From: Brasenia schreberi
Lineage: Eukaryota > Streptophyta > Magnoliopsida > Nymphaeales > Cabombaceae
Assembly: GCA_036023115.1 (NCBI GenBank)
Contig: JAYKKT010000074.1
Coordinates: 12,601,001 to 12,665,000, forward strand
Reading direction: 5' to 3'
Length of the DNA stretch: 64,000 bases
Part shown: one piece after another, positions 1-11,719 of the stretch
Layout: each line of letters opens with the position of its first letter
How positions within the stretch are numbered: position 1 is the first letter of the stretch
Translations under genes and position numbers: made by a program
Notes under the pieces: model-generated
Told to the model about the DNA's origin: nothing
Seen by the model: the letters and a program-made list of their open reading frames with translations, nothing else
Databases searched by the model: none

Positions 1-1345
1 TAGGTCATCTCAAGAGGTGAAAATCTATTGCTCATGTGAAAATCCTTGAAAAATATAGAAACAAGCTAGACAACAGGTTCTTTAGATGTATATTCATCGG
101 ATATCCTAAAGACTCAAAAGGGTATCGATTTTATTATAAGGACAATGGATTGATCGATAGCAGAGATGTTGAATTCTTAGAAGATACTAAGAATGACATT
201 CTTGAAAATGATGATGAGTATCTTGATGATCTAATAGATCTAGATCAATCATTATTTGAACCAATAAATGAGCTTCTTAAACAAACTAAAACTTTAAGTG
301 GACATAAAAGACCTAGGATTGTATCGTCTTACTTAAAGAATTATCACACTCATATTGCATAAGAAGTATGCAATTTGGTAGATTTAGATGAGTTGATTGA
401 TAACTTGACTTATCGGTAGACTACTAACTCATTTGACTCAATAGACTAAGAGAAAGCTGTAGATGAGAAAATTGATTACATTGAGAAAACCAAGTTTGTG
501 AGTTGATTGATTTTCTAACAGAAAGACAAGTCATAGGCTGCAAATGAGTTTTGAAAAAGAAATATAAAGTCGATAGAGCAATTGACAAATTTAAAGTGAG
601 GTTGGTTGCAAAAGGATTTTTGTAAAAGGATTGGATAAATTATCTTGAGACATATTTTTCAGTTGTGAAATTTGCAACTATAAGAATAATTATAGCGATA
701 TCAACATATTATGATTTGAATTTACTTCAGTTAGATGTAAAAACTGCTTTTCTAAATAGGGATTTAGATAAAATCATATATACGCATCAATATAGTTGAA
801 GGCGAAGAAAATAAAGTATATAGGTTGAAAAAATCTCTATATGGCTTAAAACATTCACCTCACCAATGGTATTTCTTTTGAAAATGTCATTGTTGAACTT
901 AAGTTTGTGGCAAATGTGCTTGATCACTTTGTATATGTCTGGAAGAGTGGGAGTCTCTTGGTCATCTAATCATTATATATAAATGATATATTATTAAGTC
1001 ACTTTGTCATTTAATCATTATACGTAGATGACATATTATTGACTGATAATGACAATGAGAGATTGTCAAAACTAAGTCATGGTTAAACTGAAGGTTTAAA
1101 ATGAAGGATATGGGGAAGAATCCTATATCCTATGTATAAAGATTTCTTGAGATAGAGAGTTTAATCTTCTATGCCCCAGTTAGGAGAGATATATTGATTA
1201 TATCCTGAACAAGTTTAAAATGGGTAAATGCAAGTTTGTTGTACACCCGTTGTAAAAGGGGTAAAACTTAGGAAGGTTGATTGTCCGGCTAACAATGATA
1301 ATAAACCTAACGTTCCTTAGGCACAAACTGTGGGCATCTTGATGG
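1..1345 (+). mobile_element. Ty1-copia retrotransposon fragment, degenerate, cut by window edge
   Basis: Translation of the first 360 bases gives the end of a copia integrase, with the typical block FIGYPKDSKGYRFYY followed by an acidic linker. Reverse transcriptase pieces follow in shifting frames. They include LVAKGF near 605, the LDVKTAFLN block near 735, a KKSLYGLK block near 825, the YVDDILL catalytic motif near 1020, and a worn ending resembling NVPYAQTVGSLM near 1310. Stops and frameshifts are frequent, so no active protein is possible. The RNase H region and 3' LTR are not visible, and the 5' part lies outside the window. The element class is clear; the right boundary is approximate. 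Confidence 0.85.
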
Positions 1346-2920
1346 CATCACAAAAGCCAATGGTGAAGAATCGAGAAAACTGTCATCACACATACCTCCA
1401 ACGATGAACCGGAGATAAGTAGTCAATCCCCAACAAAATCCCCTTCAGAAAAAACTAGCTTTTTAATGCTACCTTGGTTGCTGGGTTCCTCTCTGTTTCT
1501 AGTTAGAGGGACAACGTTGAAGTAGGAGGTCTCTCTTATGTGTATAAAGAAGTCTTTGTTCTGTTAGGCTTTGTATTTAGATGCTAAAATAATACGTCCT
1601 GCTGCAGTATGAAGTCTGCATATCCTGTACGCAAATAAATATGTGCAAATCTTGTTAGGCGTTTCTGCTTTAATTTATCCATCCCTTCTTATTCTTTCTG
1701 CCAATTTAAACATGCTCTGTTATTTAAACTTGAAAATATGCAAAAGCCCAAGCACTCGTCAATTTTCAATAATTGTTTATGATCGGCAAGCTCTTTGCGA
1801 TGCGATGAGATGAGTTAGACCCTCATCAATAGTTGGTAATATAATACTTGAGAACAGTTGTGAAAGGAAGAGCCTAACGAAACTAATCAGTCCTTCTGCA
1901 ACTGAGGTTATCAACAATTTTACACATCCAAAACAGACACCAAGCAACTCACTAATTAAGCCGAGGCATCCTGAGAATAGGCACACTAGATTTCAGTGGC
2001 AAATGGGAAGTATCCAATACTTTCCGTCATGCTGGAAGCATCACAGATCACATGGAGAAAGATCAAACCGGTAAATTATTATGCGAGGCACACGATTTGA
2101 TACGAAAAATACATACAATCACAAGATTGGTTTATAGAAATGTAAAATCAGAGAAGGAAGGAAGGAGAAGATGAATTTAAGTGGTTCGGCAAGATATGAC
2201 GTGCATGACCAGAAGGATTTTCACTGTGGCGAAGAAGAGCCGCGCGCAATCAATAACCTCTCACAATTTCATGAAAACTCATTACCCTAACTCCCATGCA
2301 ATAACCTTTTATACTCCCTATCCCAAAATAAAGGCAAAAGACAAACAAAAGGAAACCGCCCTGGCAACACTAGGTTTTCGATAACAGGAAGAGTCACCTT
2401 ATGCGACCAATATAAATCTCTGATTTTCATGTCCATCGCGTGTTGCACAACGAGCTTCTCAGGTCGGATGACTTTCTTGCCGACGCGAATTCAAGCCACA
2501 TCAACATAAATTGGCATCTTACTGTCGTACTGGAACAGATACAATTTAATTTTGGATTAATTCTTTTCTTTTCTTTTGATTTATCTTGGTCGCCTGTTTC
2601 ATTTCTTCTTATTTGGTCTTTTTTTTCTTTTTCTTTTCCTTTTCTTGCTTGCATGGTTACGGTCGGTAAAAGAATCAAGCAAAGGAATAACACAAATCTA
2701 CTCAAAGATTTTTAATCTTCTGATGTAATTGGGATCAGAAGGATGCTGCTAGCAATTAACTCTCTCTATATATATATTGATTGGATGACCATTATCTTTT
2801 TTGGAATATTAGTATAATTTAAAAAGATTATTGTTTTTTGAGAGCATGAATATAATTTAAAAAATGAGTTTTCAAATACACCATACCTAAGTAATGAGTG
2901 AACATGTAGGATCTGTTTTT
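1346..2920. other. Intergenic stretch, no gene seen
   Basis: Only short open frames without recognisable domains occur on either strand. A pyrimidine-rich T/C patch lies near 2560-2650. I see no credible exon, RNA gene or transposon core. Confidence 0.5.
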
Positions 2921-2940
2921 CTCTCACTCTCTCTCTCTCT

Positions 2941-3005
<65 letters not shown>
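2921..3005. repeat. Compound microsatellite (CT)n(CA)n(TA)n(TG)n
   Basis: Four dinucleotide blocks follow one another. The CA block, the roughly 38-base TA block and the TG block together are self-complementary, so this tract could extrude as one long hairpin. Confidence 0.95.
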
Positions 3006-4395
3006 CTGCGTGCACAGACAACACATACTATGACAACTAATCATATATCTGAGTAGCTAGTTCATTACACAAGACTAGTTTCTGGAAGAATCACATGATT
3101 TATTATGAACACGGATTTCGAATTTTCAACGATGAAATTTGTTTTTGATAGGGTACGAGCTGTCTCATTCTGAATTTTTAGAAGAACTTGCTTAAGCTTC
3201 ACAAAGGAATTATTGATAAGCATATACCGGCATCTATACAGTAGTTTTCTTAAGTCGTAAGGATCGGTCAAATGGAATATGAAGCTTATCACACGCCATG
3301 ACGATGATGATGATCTTTTTATTCTTGTTGACAGGTAAGCTGGGTTACGAAGACCCCTACCTACCCGACATGTGAACCGCCCCTGTCGAACTCAAAACCA
3401 TGAAAACACGAAATTTCTTTCGAGTTAACAGGCAAGGAAGGACAGCCGCAGCTCCTGGTGCATAATCTTTGTTGTGTGTGACAATAATGGCGTGTTTGAA
3501 TGAACTGACTTGCACAGTTCTAAGAATGAAGCCACAATTATTCTTGGATAGTTTCACTGACAACTTTTTACAGAAATGTCGAGAAGTTGCCAGATTCACT
3601 ATGAACAGAAGAGTTTTATTAATAATTAATTTAAGAAAAGGAGTAAGACTTTCAAGCTGTCAAAATCCTTGTTAAATTTGCTGGCAGCTGTTAAGCACGC
3701 AAGCTATCATGATGTGTCAATGATGTTTGATGATCTTGGTATGACGATAGCAATGACACTTGACACATTTTAAACATGTCGCGTCAAACTTCAGGTTCAT
3801 GTTAGATTGAAGTTTCAAGTTAGGTTTCAAGCTTCTCATAATAAGAACTCACTGCTTCAACGTTGCAACTGGGGATGACCAATGGGTATGGTTGCAGTGG
3901 GTCTTACTTTCACTCTAAACCGATCCCCACTTAAGAACCCACTCAAGAATGCTTGTAAAAGCCACTTAAAATTGTGTTACATTTTCAAATATTGCATATA
4001 TCTTTTGAAGAGAACGGCATGGCAACCATGTTCAAAGACTTTATATTGATTCGGGAAACATGTCATTTTAGGAAACCCTATGGTCTCAACAGTCCGAAAC
4101 CAACCCGACCCGTGATCTTTGTGACATTATAACCCAACCCGACCCTATGTGGCTCAAGTTTTCCAACCCTACTTGATTGGGTTGGCATGGATACCTGCCA
4201 TTCATTTGCTAATTTCTATTCCTGATTGCATCATCTGTTAGGGACTTTAGATGTTCATTTATGCATGAAAGTTAGATACGAAAATTTCCATATCAAGGTA
4301 GTTTCCTTTGTACGTAGTAACAACATGATATATATGTATATATATGTGTATATACACATATGTGTGTGTGCCTGCACATGCATGTGTTCGGCTAG
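3006..4395. other. Intergenic, contains a CCCAACCCGACCC-type patch
   Basis: No gene is supported. A patch rich in AACCCGACCC and AACCCAACCC lies around 4095-4180. It resembles the GGGTTGGGTTGGG patch of opposite strand at 23880-23925, so it is probably a dispersed low-complexity repeat. Confidence 0.4.
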
Positions 4396-4397
4396 AC

Positions 4398-4745
4398 ATG
4401 TATGGTTCCGTGTAAACTGGAACCGAATCTCTCCTGGGACCGGTTTCAGAGTGGTTTTGGTTCTAGTACTGTTGAGCTATCAATTAATTTGTGATAATTG
4501 GTGTTGGGAAAGATATGTAAAACTTAATTAGTGGTGGTTTGGAACAATCGGTTCGGGATCATTTTTCAGATACCATGAGCCGTGACCGAACCAGGGTCCA
4601 TGGTTCCAGTTCCGGTTTTAGGGTGGGTTTGGCTGATTTCAGTTACTGCCGGTTCTGTTGGCAATACAATTCCAGTCCGAATCGTAAGGCCAGAACCGGT
4701 CATGTCTATGTTAGGCCACTCGGTTTTAGTTCACCCCAGAATGGC
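4398..4745 (+). repeat. GGTTC/GAACC-rich dispersed repeat, copy 1
   Basis: The segment is dense in GGTTC, CCGGTT and GAACC words. It contains a core running from TTTGGAAC and CGGTTC to ATACCATGA and near CATGTCT that recurs at about 7870, 26940 (inverted) and elsewhere. Short open frames across it are byproducts of the repeat. No protein family is recognised. Confidence 0.6.
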
Positions 4746-4749
4746 CGTT

Positions 4750-6420
4750 AAGTTTGTTCACATCATTGGATTAATTTAATTGAAGGAAGAAATTAAGAAT
4801 GGGAACGCTTTTCTATTATAATCCCTTCTCAATTCTGTTCACGTTTACTCGCAATATTATTTAAAATGTCGTTCATATGTCATCTAATAGACAATTAAAT
4901 TTTCAAACGGGAGTGACTAAATATTTCAGAGAAAAGGTGCCGATACAGTGAATTGGATCCCGGATTTACTTAACCAGACCCAATGCACGCTATACCAATC
5001 AAATTCAAAGCCCGAGTTTAAGAAAAAAATCAATACTGGATCTGGATATGACTAACTTGGTGAAATTTATCTATATAAAACACACACATGCACATATGCT
5101 CGATCATGTGCCTGCACACGCACACACACACCTTCTAATGGTTTTTTGACAGCCCTCCAGTGTTGGTTTGCTCCATTTATAAGATTCGAACTCGAGACCT
5201 TGCTTAAGGAGAGCAAGTGATCTAATAAATACAATATTAACAAATAGGCCCTGTGTCTTATTAAACCTACGTTTTGTGTCTTTTGTGCAGGATGTGCGTG
5301 CCATATGAAATGAACTCAAACTAAGAGAATACATAACATATTAGAAGGCCAAAGCACAGGAAATTAGTAAATTACTAAGAACTGAAATAATTCTAGTTGA
5401 TGACAATATGATGTACGTTTTGTGATTATATTATTCACGTGCAATTGTGCTACCTTTTCTTATTTTCTATTTTATCTTAGCCAATAATTGAGCATCTATT
5501 AAATTATAATTCTCTATTTATTAAGTTAGAGGTGACTAATTTTGCATTAATAAACTTATTCAATATTCGATGACTAAGATTAATGACCAGGGCATTGGAC
5601 ACCTTGACCCATCGAACCAAGCATATAACAGAGCTTGGCTGTAGTTTGGTTCGCTGAAGTCTAGTGAACAGTCAAGAACAGAACTATATGTGAGTGTCAC
5701 TCATTCAAATAAGTCTATAAAAATTCTGCTGCTGACTTTGGACGAGAGGAACAGTGAGCTACAGTACACAGCCAGAAACTTTTGAAGGTCCACTGCTGAC
5801 TTTGCTGACAAGTTTCCAAGTCGGGGTCGATCTTCTTTTCAATTTTCTGTCTTTTGGACTTTCCAAAAGAGCACATCGATCTACCGTCCGTTTCAAACTA
5901 CCCATTCCACCAAACTTGCATCTTTTCACGTTGACTTTGAACAACCATTTCCATAATTTCTATGAGAGATTTTGACTTAGAGTCACTACAGAGATGTGCT
6001 TATCTTTCTCTTTTTCTTCCGGGAAAAAACATAGTTTCGTTATTGATTTGATCCACCACAATATATGTCTCTCTCTCTCTCCACACACACACATGTGGGA
6101 AGGCCCAAATGCCCGTCCATTATGTTCTTTCCTTAGTTATTCATCTTATTTATTTATTGTTTCTCAGGTGTTCTTCAAGATCTTAGTAGCTGAAAGCACC
6201 GATCTAAATCCAATTTATGTGTATAAATTCATAGACATATACGTATGCAAACATACATATACATACACATACATGTATGTGTGGAGAGAGAGATGCATGC
6301 TAGTGGGTATATATTGAGCATGAGAGCAAAGACATTTTTCCTCGAGAATTAATTTAATAATGTGTGATCACATTGACTACATGTGATATCGAATTAGTTT
6401 ACACATTATTACACTAATTA
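4750..6420. other. Intergenic stretch, no gene seen
   Basis: AT-rich DNA with short CA/TG runs near 5085-5130 and 6070-6290. The small open frames, for example at 5754-5975 and 5994-6317, show no domain, splice pattern or codon bias that would support a gene. Confidence 0.45.
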
Positions 6421-6424
6421 ATAA

Positions 6425-6540
6425 TGTTCCGGTTCCACTAGAACTGAACTAGTGCCCATGATTCCACTTTTGGTTCTGATGGTTCCGGTTTGTTTCTGGT
6501 TTTAGACAACAATTGGTGCTGGTTCTTGTTTGGTTTTGTT
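6425..6540 (+). repeat. GGTTC-rich repeat, copy 2 (partial)
   Basis: Short patch rich in GGTTCC, GGTTTG and GAACTGAACTAG words, matching the composition of the longer copies at 16.8 and 20.8 kb. Confidence 0.5.
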
Positions 6541-7140
6541 TCCTGTTCGTAGCCTTCCCCAAGTTTCCGTTTCCGATCTTCATTCCATGTCATGGAGAGC
6601 ACGGCATCTCCTGTACGTAGCTTCCCCTTCGCTGCATCCTCTATACCTTTTATATATACATTTAGCATTTTATTGAACTGTTAAGATCTTTAATGAGATT
6701 TTAGCATTAACAACTATGCATATTAACTATGCTCTCTTTATATATATATATATATATATTCTAAACTCCTCTTAGATGACATTCTCTCAAATCATGATCA
6801 TTAAGAGTGATTGATAATGATTGATTTAGAAAAAGCAAATGGTGATTTCGTAGGTTCTTCTATATTATTGAAGTGAAAAATCACTTTTTACATTTTTCTT
6901 CATCAATCTTAATCATTGATCGCTTTTAATTTGTGTGGCATGATTTTGTAGCATGCTATCCAAAGAATCATATACACATATATAAATAAATAAATAAATG
7001 CTTTAAAATTTTAATGAACTTTTTAAATTATAATTTGAATTAATAAACTTAAGTTATATATTAAATATTAATTTACTTTTAAATATTTAATCTTTTGTTT
7101 GAATATTAATCAGTACCAATGGTGGGAAAGAACTAGTTTT

Positions 7141-7143
<3 letters not shown>

Positions 7144-7203
<60 letters not shown>
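7144..7203. repeat. (CT)n(AT)n compound microsatellite
   Basis: A CT run of about 36 bases passes directly into an AT run of about 24 bases. The same CT-to-AT arrangement recurs at 20854-20935, and as AT-to-GA at 15362-15427. Confidence 0.95.
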
Positions 7204-7614
7204 AAGATAGATAAATAGAGTCTATATTTAGAAAACCACTAAAATAGAGAACCATAAGTAACTCATGACAACCGCTCGATCTTTGAGATGAATGATTGAG
7301 ATGATATAATAGAAAGTATTTAATGAACATATTACTTTAAATGTAAAGTACAAAAGTAAATGGTACTTTAATTCAAATCTTCCCAGTTGTCATGTTAATC
7401 GAACAGTGGAGACCATCGGTATTTTGTATTTATGTATTTTGGTGCGCTTCTTAAATCTTGATTCTCTCTGTGTGTATATATACCATCAATATGATTGGCA
7501 TTATTATTTTGTACAGTTCATACATTAAATTTATTGATTTAGTTGGATCTTTACCTTGTTGTGTTTTAAATGTTGAGCTGACTGACATGCTACAAACGTC
7601 ACAGGTAGACATCG

Positions 7615-7772
7615 GGTTGTTTGGAACCTGGAACTTGAATCGAACTGTCCTAGAGACAGTTCTGGCATCAACCCAAAACTGTTCCTTTTTTTTTTTGAAA
7701 AATGGACAAATACCCCTCGGAAACTCCCCCATCAACCTTGAGCTACTAATGAACTTGGGCTATTAAATGTTG

Positions 7773-7863
<91 letters not shown>

Positions 7864-7985
7864 AATTATAGTTTGGAACGGTCGGTTCAGATTCTGGTTT
7901 CTAAATATCATGAACCATAACCAAAGCGGTGGCCCCAATTTAAGTTCCTATTTGAACCACCGAGGTTGTCCAGTCACCAAGAAAG
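7615..7985 (+). repeat. GGTTC-rich repeat, copy 3, split by a long (AT)n tract
   Basis: GAACC/GGTTC-rich arms at 7615-7680 and 7872-7980 flank an uninterrupted AT run at about 7774-7855. The right arm repeats the core TTTGGAACGGTCGGTTC and ATATCATGAACC seen in other copies. The open frames here are not gene-like. Confidence 0.6.
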
Positions 7986-7989
7986 TTTC

Positions 7990-9217
7990 TCAATCTCACC
8001 ATTATGTGTTAGTAAATTCAAATAAATATAAACCATCTATCTTTAGTGATGCATGATTGAGATTTGAATTTATAAAGTAAAAAAATACATGTTTACTTTT
8101 ATGGGTACACTTTATTTATATGAGCATTTTTACTTTTAAATTTTAAATCTCAAGTATCTACCATCTTTCATTTTTTATGGTTAAGATTTATTTGGATTTA
8201 GTAGCACCTAAACATGTTAACATATAATAGTGTCTCGATATGAGATATATATAATATATATTTGTTACATCTTAATAATTGTTTTATGAAATGTTGTACA
8301 ATAGCGTTGTATCTTACAGTACACGTTTCTGAGTTAATTTCTTGACAATTTCATGGAAACGGGCCCATCTGAATGAATTAATTGCATGCTAAAGGATCCC
8401 CCAGTTGTTGTACTCTCTCTGGACTAAAACTAGCTTTAAATCGAAGTAACTTCATCACTCATTGGCCTTAGTGATAACAGTGATTGATTGCCATTTTGTG
8501 TAGATGTGAAATAGATCAATCGCTCATGAAACTTCCTAGTATGACAAAATTGTAGTTAGTGTTCATTTCAGTGAAGTTTCATATATATATATATAGATTT
8601 CTTTTGAACCAATCATTTAACTTTGAATATGGATGTTTGAGATTTTCAAAGAATGTGAATGATTGAGATTTTCAAGGATATGACAAAACTATAAGACCTT
8701 TCTTATTTATATTTATCTATCTATATGTGTGTGTAAAACATGATAAACTCACATATCCCATTCAGCTCAAACATTCTTTAAAGATCTCAATATTCAATCA
8801 ATGAAATGAATGATTGAAATTTAAATTTAAAAAATAACAAGTATCTTGGTATTTTTTGTAAGTATAATAAATGTGCCTTGTACTATTTAGGTTTTTGCTT
8901 TAAATATCTCAACCGTTGATCTTGACTATTGAGCTATTGAGATCTTTAAGGAGACTTTACTATAAATTATACACATTAACTACGCTCTCTCTTTTTATGT
9001 ATATTCTAAAGTCTTCTTAAATGACATACCCTCGTATGATAAATCATTCAATTAAGGGTGATTGATAAGGGTTGATCTAAAAAAACAAAAGGTGATTTTA
9101 TATGTGCTTCTATATTATCAGAATAAAAAAATCTTTTTTCTCTTCTCTTCATCAATATTAATCATCGTGTTTGATTAGACATACGATTTTGTAGCATTTT
9201 ATCTGGAGAATCTTATC

Positions 9218-9263
<46 letters not shown>

Positions 9264-9640
9264 GCTCACGCATTGTTTATGTGTACACACACATGTGTAT
9301 GTTAGCGCGCATGCACACTTTAGGTTTTTCTTTTGAATCACATTTATGATCTTGGCAATTAGTCATGATCTAGTCACTAAAAAGGATTTCCTGATGAATC
9401 ACAAACAACAATATATTATCCAACCAAAAATGCCATTTCTTGATGAATCACCCATAACTATTAATAGTTTCGTAACCGCTTCGCTCGTCGCATAGCCGAA
9501 TTCTTTCAACCATTTACAAGTTTTCTGAGGAAACTTTTTACTTGAAATGATATTTTATTGGGTAATCGATATTTTAATGATATTATTTACAAGATATATC
9601 TTGTGACGAAAACAGAGGATTTAGTAATTCATTTTTCCAT
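7990..9640. other. Intergenic AT-rich DNA with (AT)n at 9221-9260
   Basis: No exon or RNA gene is evident. Around 9000-9200 the sequence closely resembles 6720-6960: both have a microsatellite-flanked stretch with ATCATTAA, GTGATTGATAA, 'TTCTATATTAT' and 'TTCATCAAT' in the same order. This indicates an old dispersed repeat of about 250 bases. Confidence 0.45.
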
Positions 9641-9714
9641 GAAAGAGAAGATGCGTATCTCTCAAGCAAAAGATCCGAGTTCAAATCCTGAGTCTAATTT
9701 TTTCTTTTTCTGGT

Positions 9715-9830
9715 TAGAATCGGAGGCTAAAGTCACACATACATACATACATACACACACATACATACATACACCCTCCCGGAGAGTCGAACTCATCACC
9801 GACACCATGGGAGTCAGATGGACCTGTCAG
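9715..9830 (-). mobile_element. tRNA-derived SINE copy, with expanded TATG repeats
   Basis: Read on the minus strand it has a box-B-like GAGTTCGACTCTC, a (TATG/TG)n expansion, then a GCCTCC tail. This is the same order as the copy at 63.7 kb. The head is degraded. It resembles a Pol III-type retroposon rather than a functional tRNA, because no cloverleaf can be drawn. Confidence 0.5.
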
Positions 9831-9839
9831 ATCCTATAA

Positions 9840-11590
9840 CACCCTACATGCGATCAGTTTTTTTTTTTTACCACTACACTCATGGAGTGGTAGCGGATGG
9901 AGACAGACTTACACCCACAAAGCACTTAGAGTAGCATTTGGTGATGGATCTACAGTCAAGGTAGGGCATCCACTTCCACCCACAGTCGAAATCGTGGACT
10001 ATGATATGTGAAGTAAACAGTTTAGTGAGCTATTCGGCGTCCTAAGAGAATTTCTAGATCCTCCACCGTTAATACTGAACTGAACCACAGCCCATGCCTT
10101 TCATCACCCTTTATGGGTCCAATTAGGCCGAAAAAGATAAGGCATTTGGGTCTGACTCTTTGCAGCCTGAGCCAGATGGGTCCAGACTCTCTGCATCCAC
10201 ACTCTCATGGGTCCAATTAACCCTAAAAGGATAAGCTAATATGTACTCATTATACAGGATCGTCAACACAAGCCGCAAAATAAATTGAATATTGTATTAT
10301 TTATAAATGCAGTTTGATAAAGGAGTGATTTGAAGGCAATACAGCTGCATCTTCCAAATAAGTCTATGATACGGCATATTATTTTAGGAAATATAATATA
10401 TATTAAGGTTCTGACGTCAACGAGTTGAGAGTATGGTGTTGGTTTTATCGTTTGATTGCTGGTCCCGAACCTTGAGGCAAAATGAATTAAATAGTCCACA
10501 GCCACCGTAAACCTCGTTGCGATCTTTTGCCATTGATTTTAGAATTCTCAAAATTCGGACCCTTTTACATGTAATATCAACACTTGAGTTTAGTTGGATG
10601 CTGGATAGAGGGGTGTTTGATTACAAGACAGGCATTACAATTCTTGTTCCCATGACTCATTGGTCGGTTTTATAATCGGGTAAAAAGCGGAGTAATATAA
10701 TCTTGCTTTTCATTGGCCGTGTTTGATTACGAGGAGAATCGAACCATCGATGCACCTCTTGTTTTATATAACAAAAGGTTTAGAATTAAAGATGTTGAGT
10801 TAGATGCATAGTTAAAGGAAAAGCATGCCCGTTTATTTATAATGAGTCTACTTGAGAAAAAAATTATGTAGCATCAACAGAGATGTTTGAAGTAGTTGTG
10901 ACTATGAAAAATTAGATAAATAAATACTTAAAAAAAAAATAAAGAAGACGGGAAGTGTTTTGAAGGAAAGGATGATATTGCTTTTGGTGCGCATCCTACA
11001 GTATGAGAATATAGAGTACAACGACGAATTAAAAAACATGTATCTGAGGTGAATTCGTGTGTGAGAAGGCTTGATTTTCGTGTTTGGTTGGTAGGTTCAT
11101 ACGTCATATTCTGATTTTCAGGTTCACATTTCTTAGAGACTCTCTTCCAATTGATAATCAGGTTTCGCTTTTCTGGTGAATGCTTCGTGTCTGAAGATAC
11201 GGGTTCAATTACATTGGAAAGGATTTGCATGTAAAACCATTATGCAAAATCAGCATCCAGTACATATCATACATACCAAAACCAATTGGATCCTAATCGG
11301 TTTGGATCCCGGTCTCAAAACCAACCCGCTGACATCCCCACCAAAACAAACGAAGCGGTGTTTGACCAGGAATCCCAATATGACATCACCTGCATCGGGT
11401 AACGTGAAAGTCCAACACGGAACCACGATCGCATTACACCGTGTGGAAACGAAATATCACGAAGTTCAGTGTGCAAAAATGCCGCGTCGGTTCTCACACG
11501 CCCCATCTTGCAGTCTCACAGTGCAGGAAGCGTCATCGTTGACTGAGAGAAAGAGAAGGAACGAGAGTGAATAGCGGCTCCGGTGCCTCC
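9840..11590. other. Intergenic region upstream of the phosphate transporter
   Basis: No gene is supported. The open frames at 10263-10505, 10928-11230 and 11176-11574 lack recognisable domains. The last 600 bases presumably include distal promoter of the downstream transporter. GC content rises from about 11280 toward the gene. Confidence 0.4.
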
Positions 11591-11598
11591 GAATATTC
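11591..11598. promoter_or_regulatory. P1BS element (PHR1-type binding site)
   Basis: GAATATTC fits the palindromic P1BS consensus GNATATNC, bound by PHR1-type MYB-CC factors in phosphate-starved plants. It lies about 120 bases before the transporter ATG and about 50 bases before a TATTTAA box, a typical place for this element in PHT1 promoters. I found no second copy in the 1 kb upstream. Confidence 0.65.
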
Positions 11599-11646
11599 CG
11601 TTGCTTATACCGTCGCTAAAACGGATACGAAAGCTCACCCATCCTT

Positions 11647-11655
11647 CCTATTTAA
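11647..11655 (+). promoter_or_regulatory. Candidate TATA box of the phosphate transporter
   Basis: A TATTTAAT-like word about 65 bases before the ATG is followed by a TC-rich leader, a common 5' UTR composition in plants. Confidence 0.4.
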
Positions 11656-11719
11656 TCCTTCCCTCCTCTTCTCCTTCTCTTCGTCTCCGTCTTCTCTTCT
11701 CTCTTTTGTCGTGCCGGAC

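Noticed and set aside
2427..2715. Overlapping open frames on both strands, Lys- or Phe-rich
   Set aside because: They read through a T/C-rich low-complexity patch and show no domain or start context.
4226..4779. Several plus-strand open frames of 65-101 codons
   Set aside because: They cover the GGTTC-type repeat; frames differ between copies and are not conserved.
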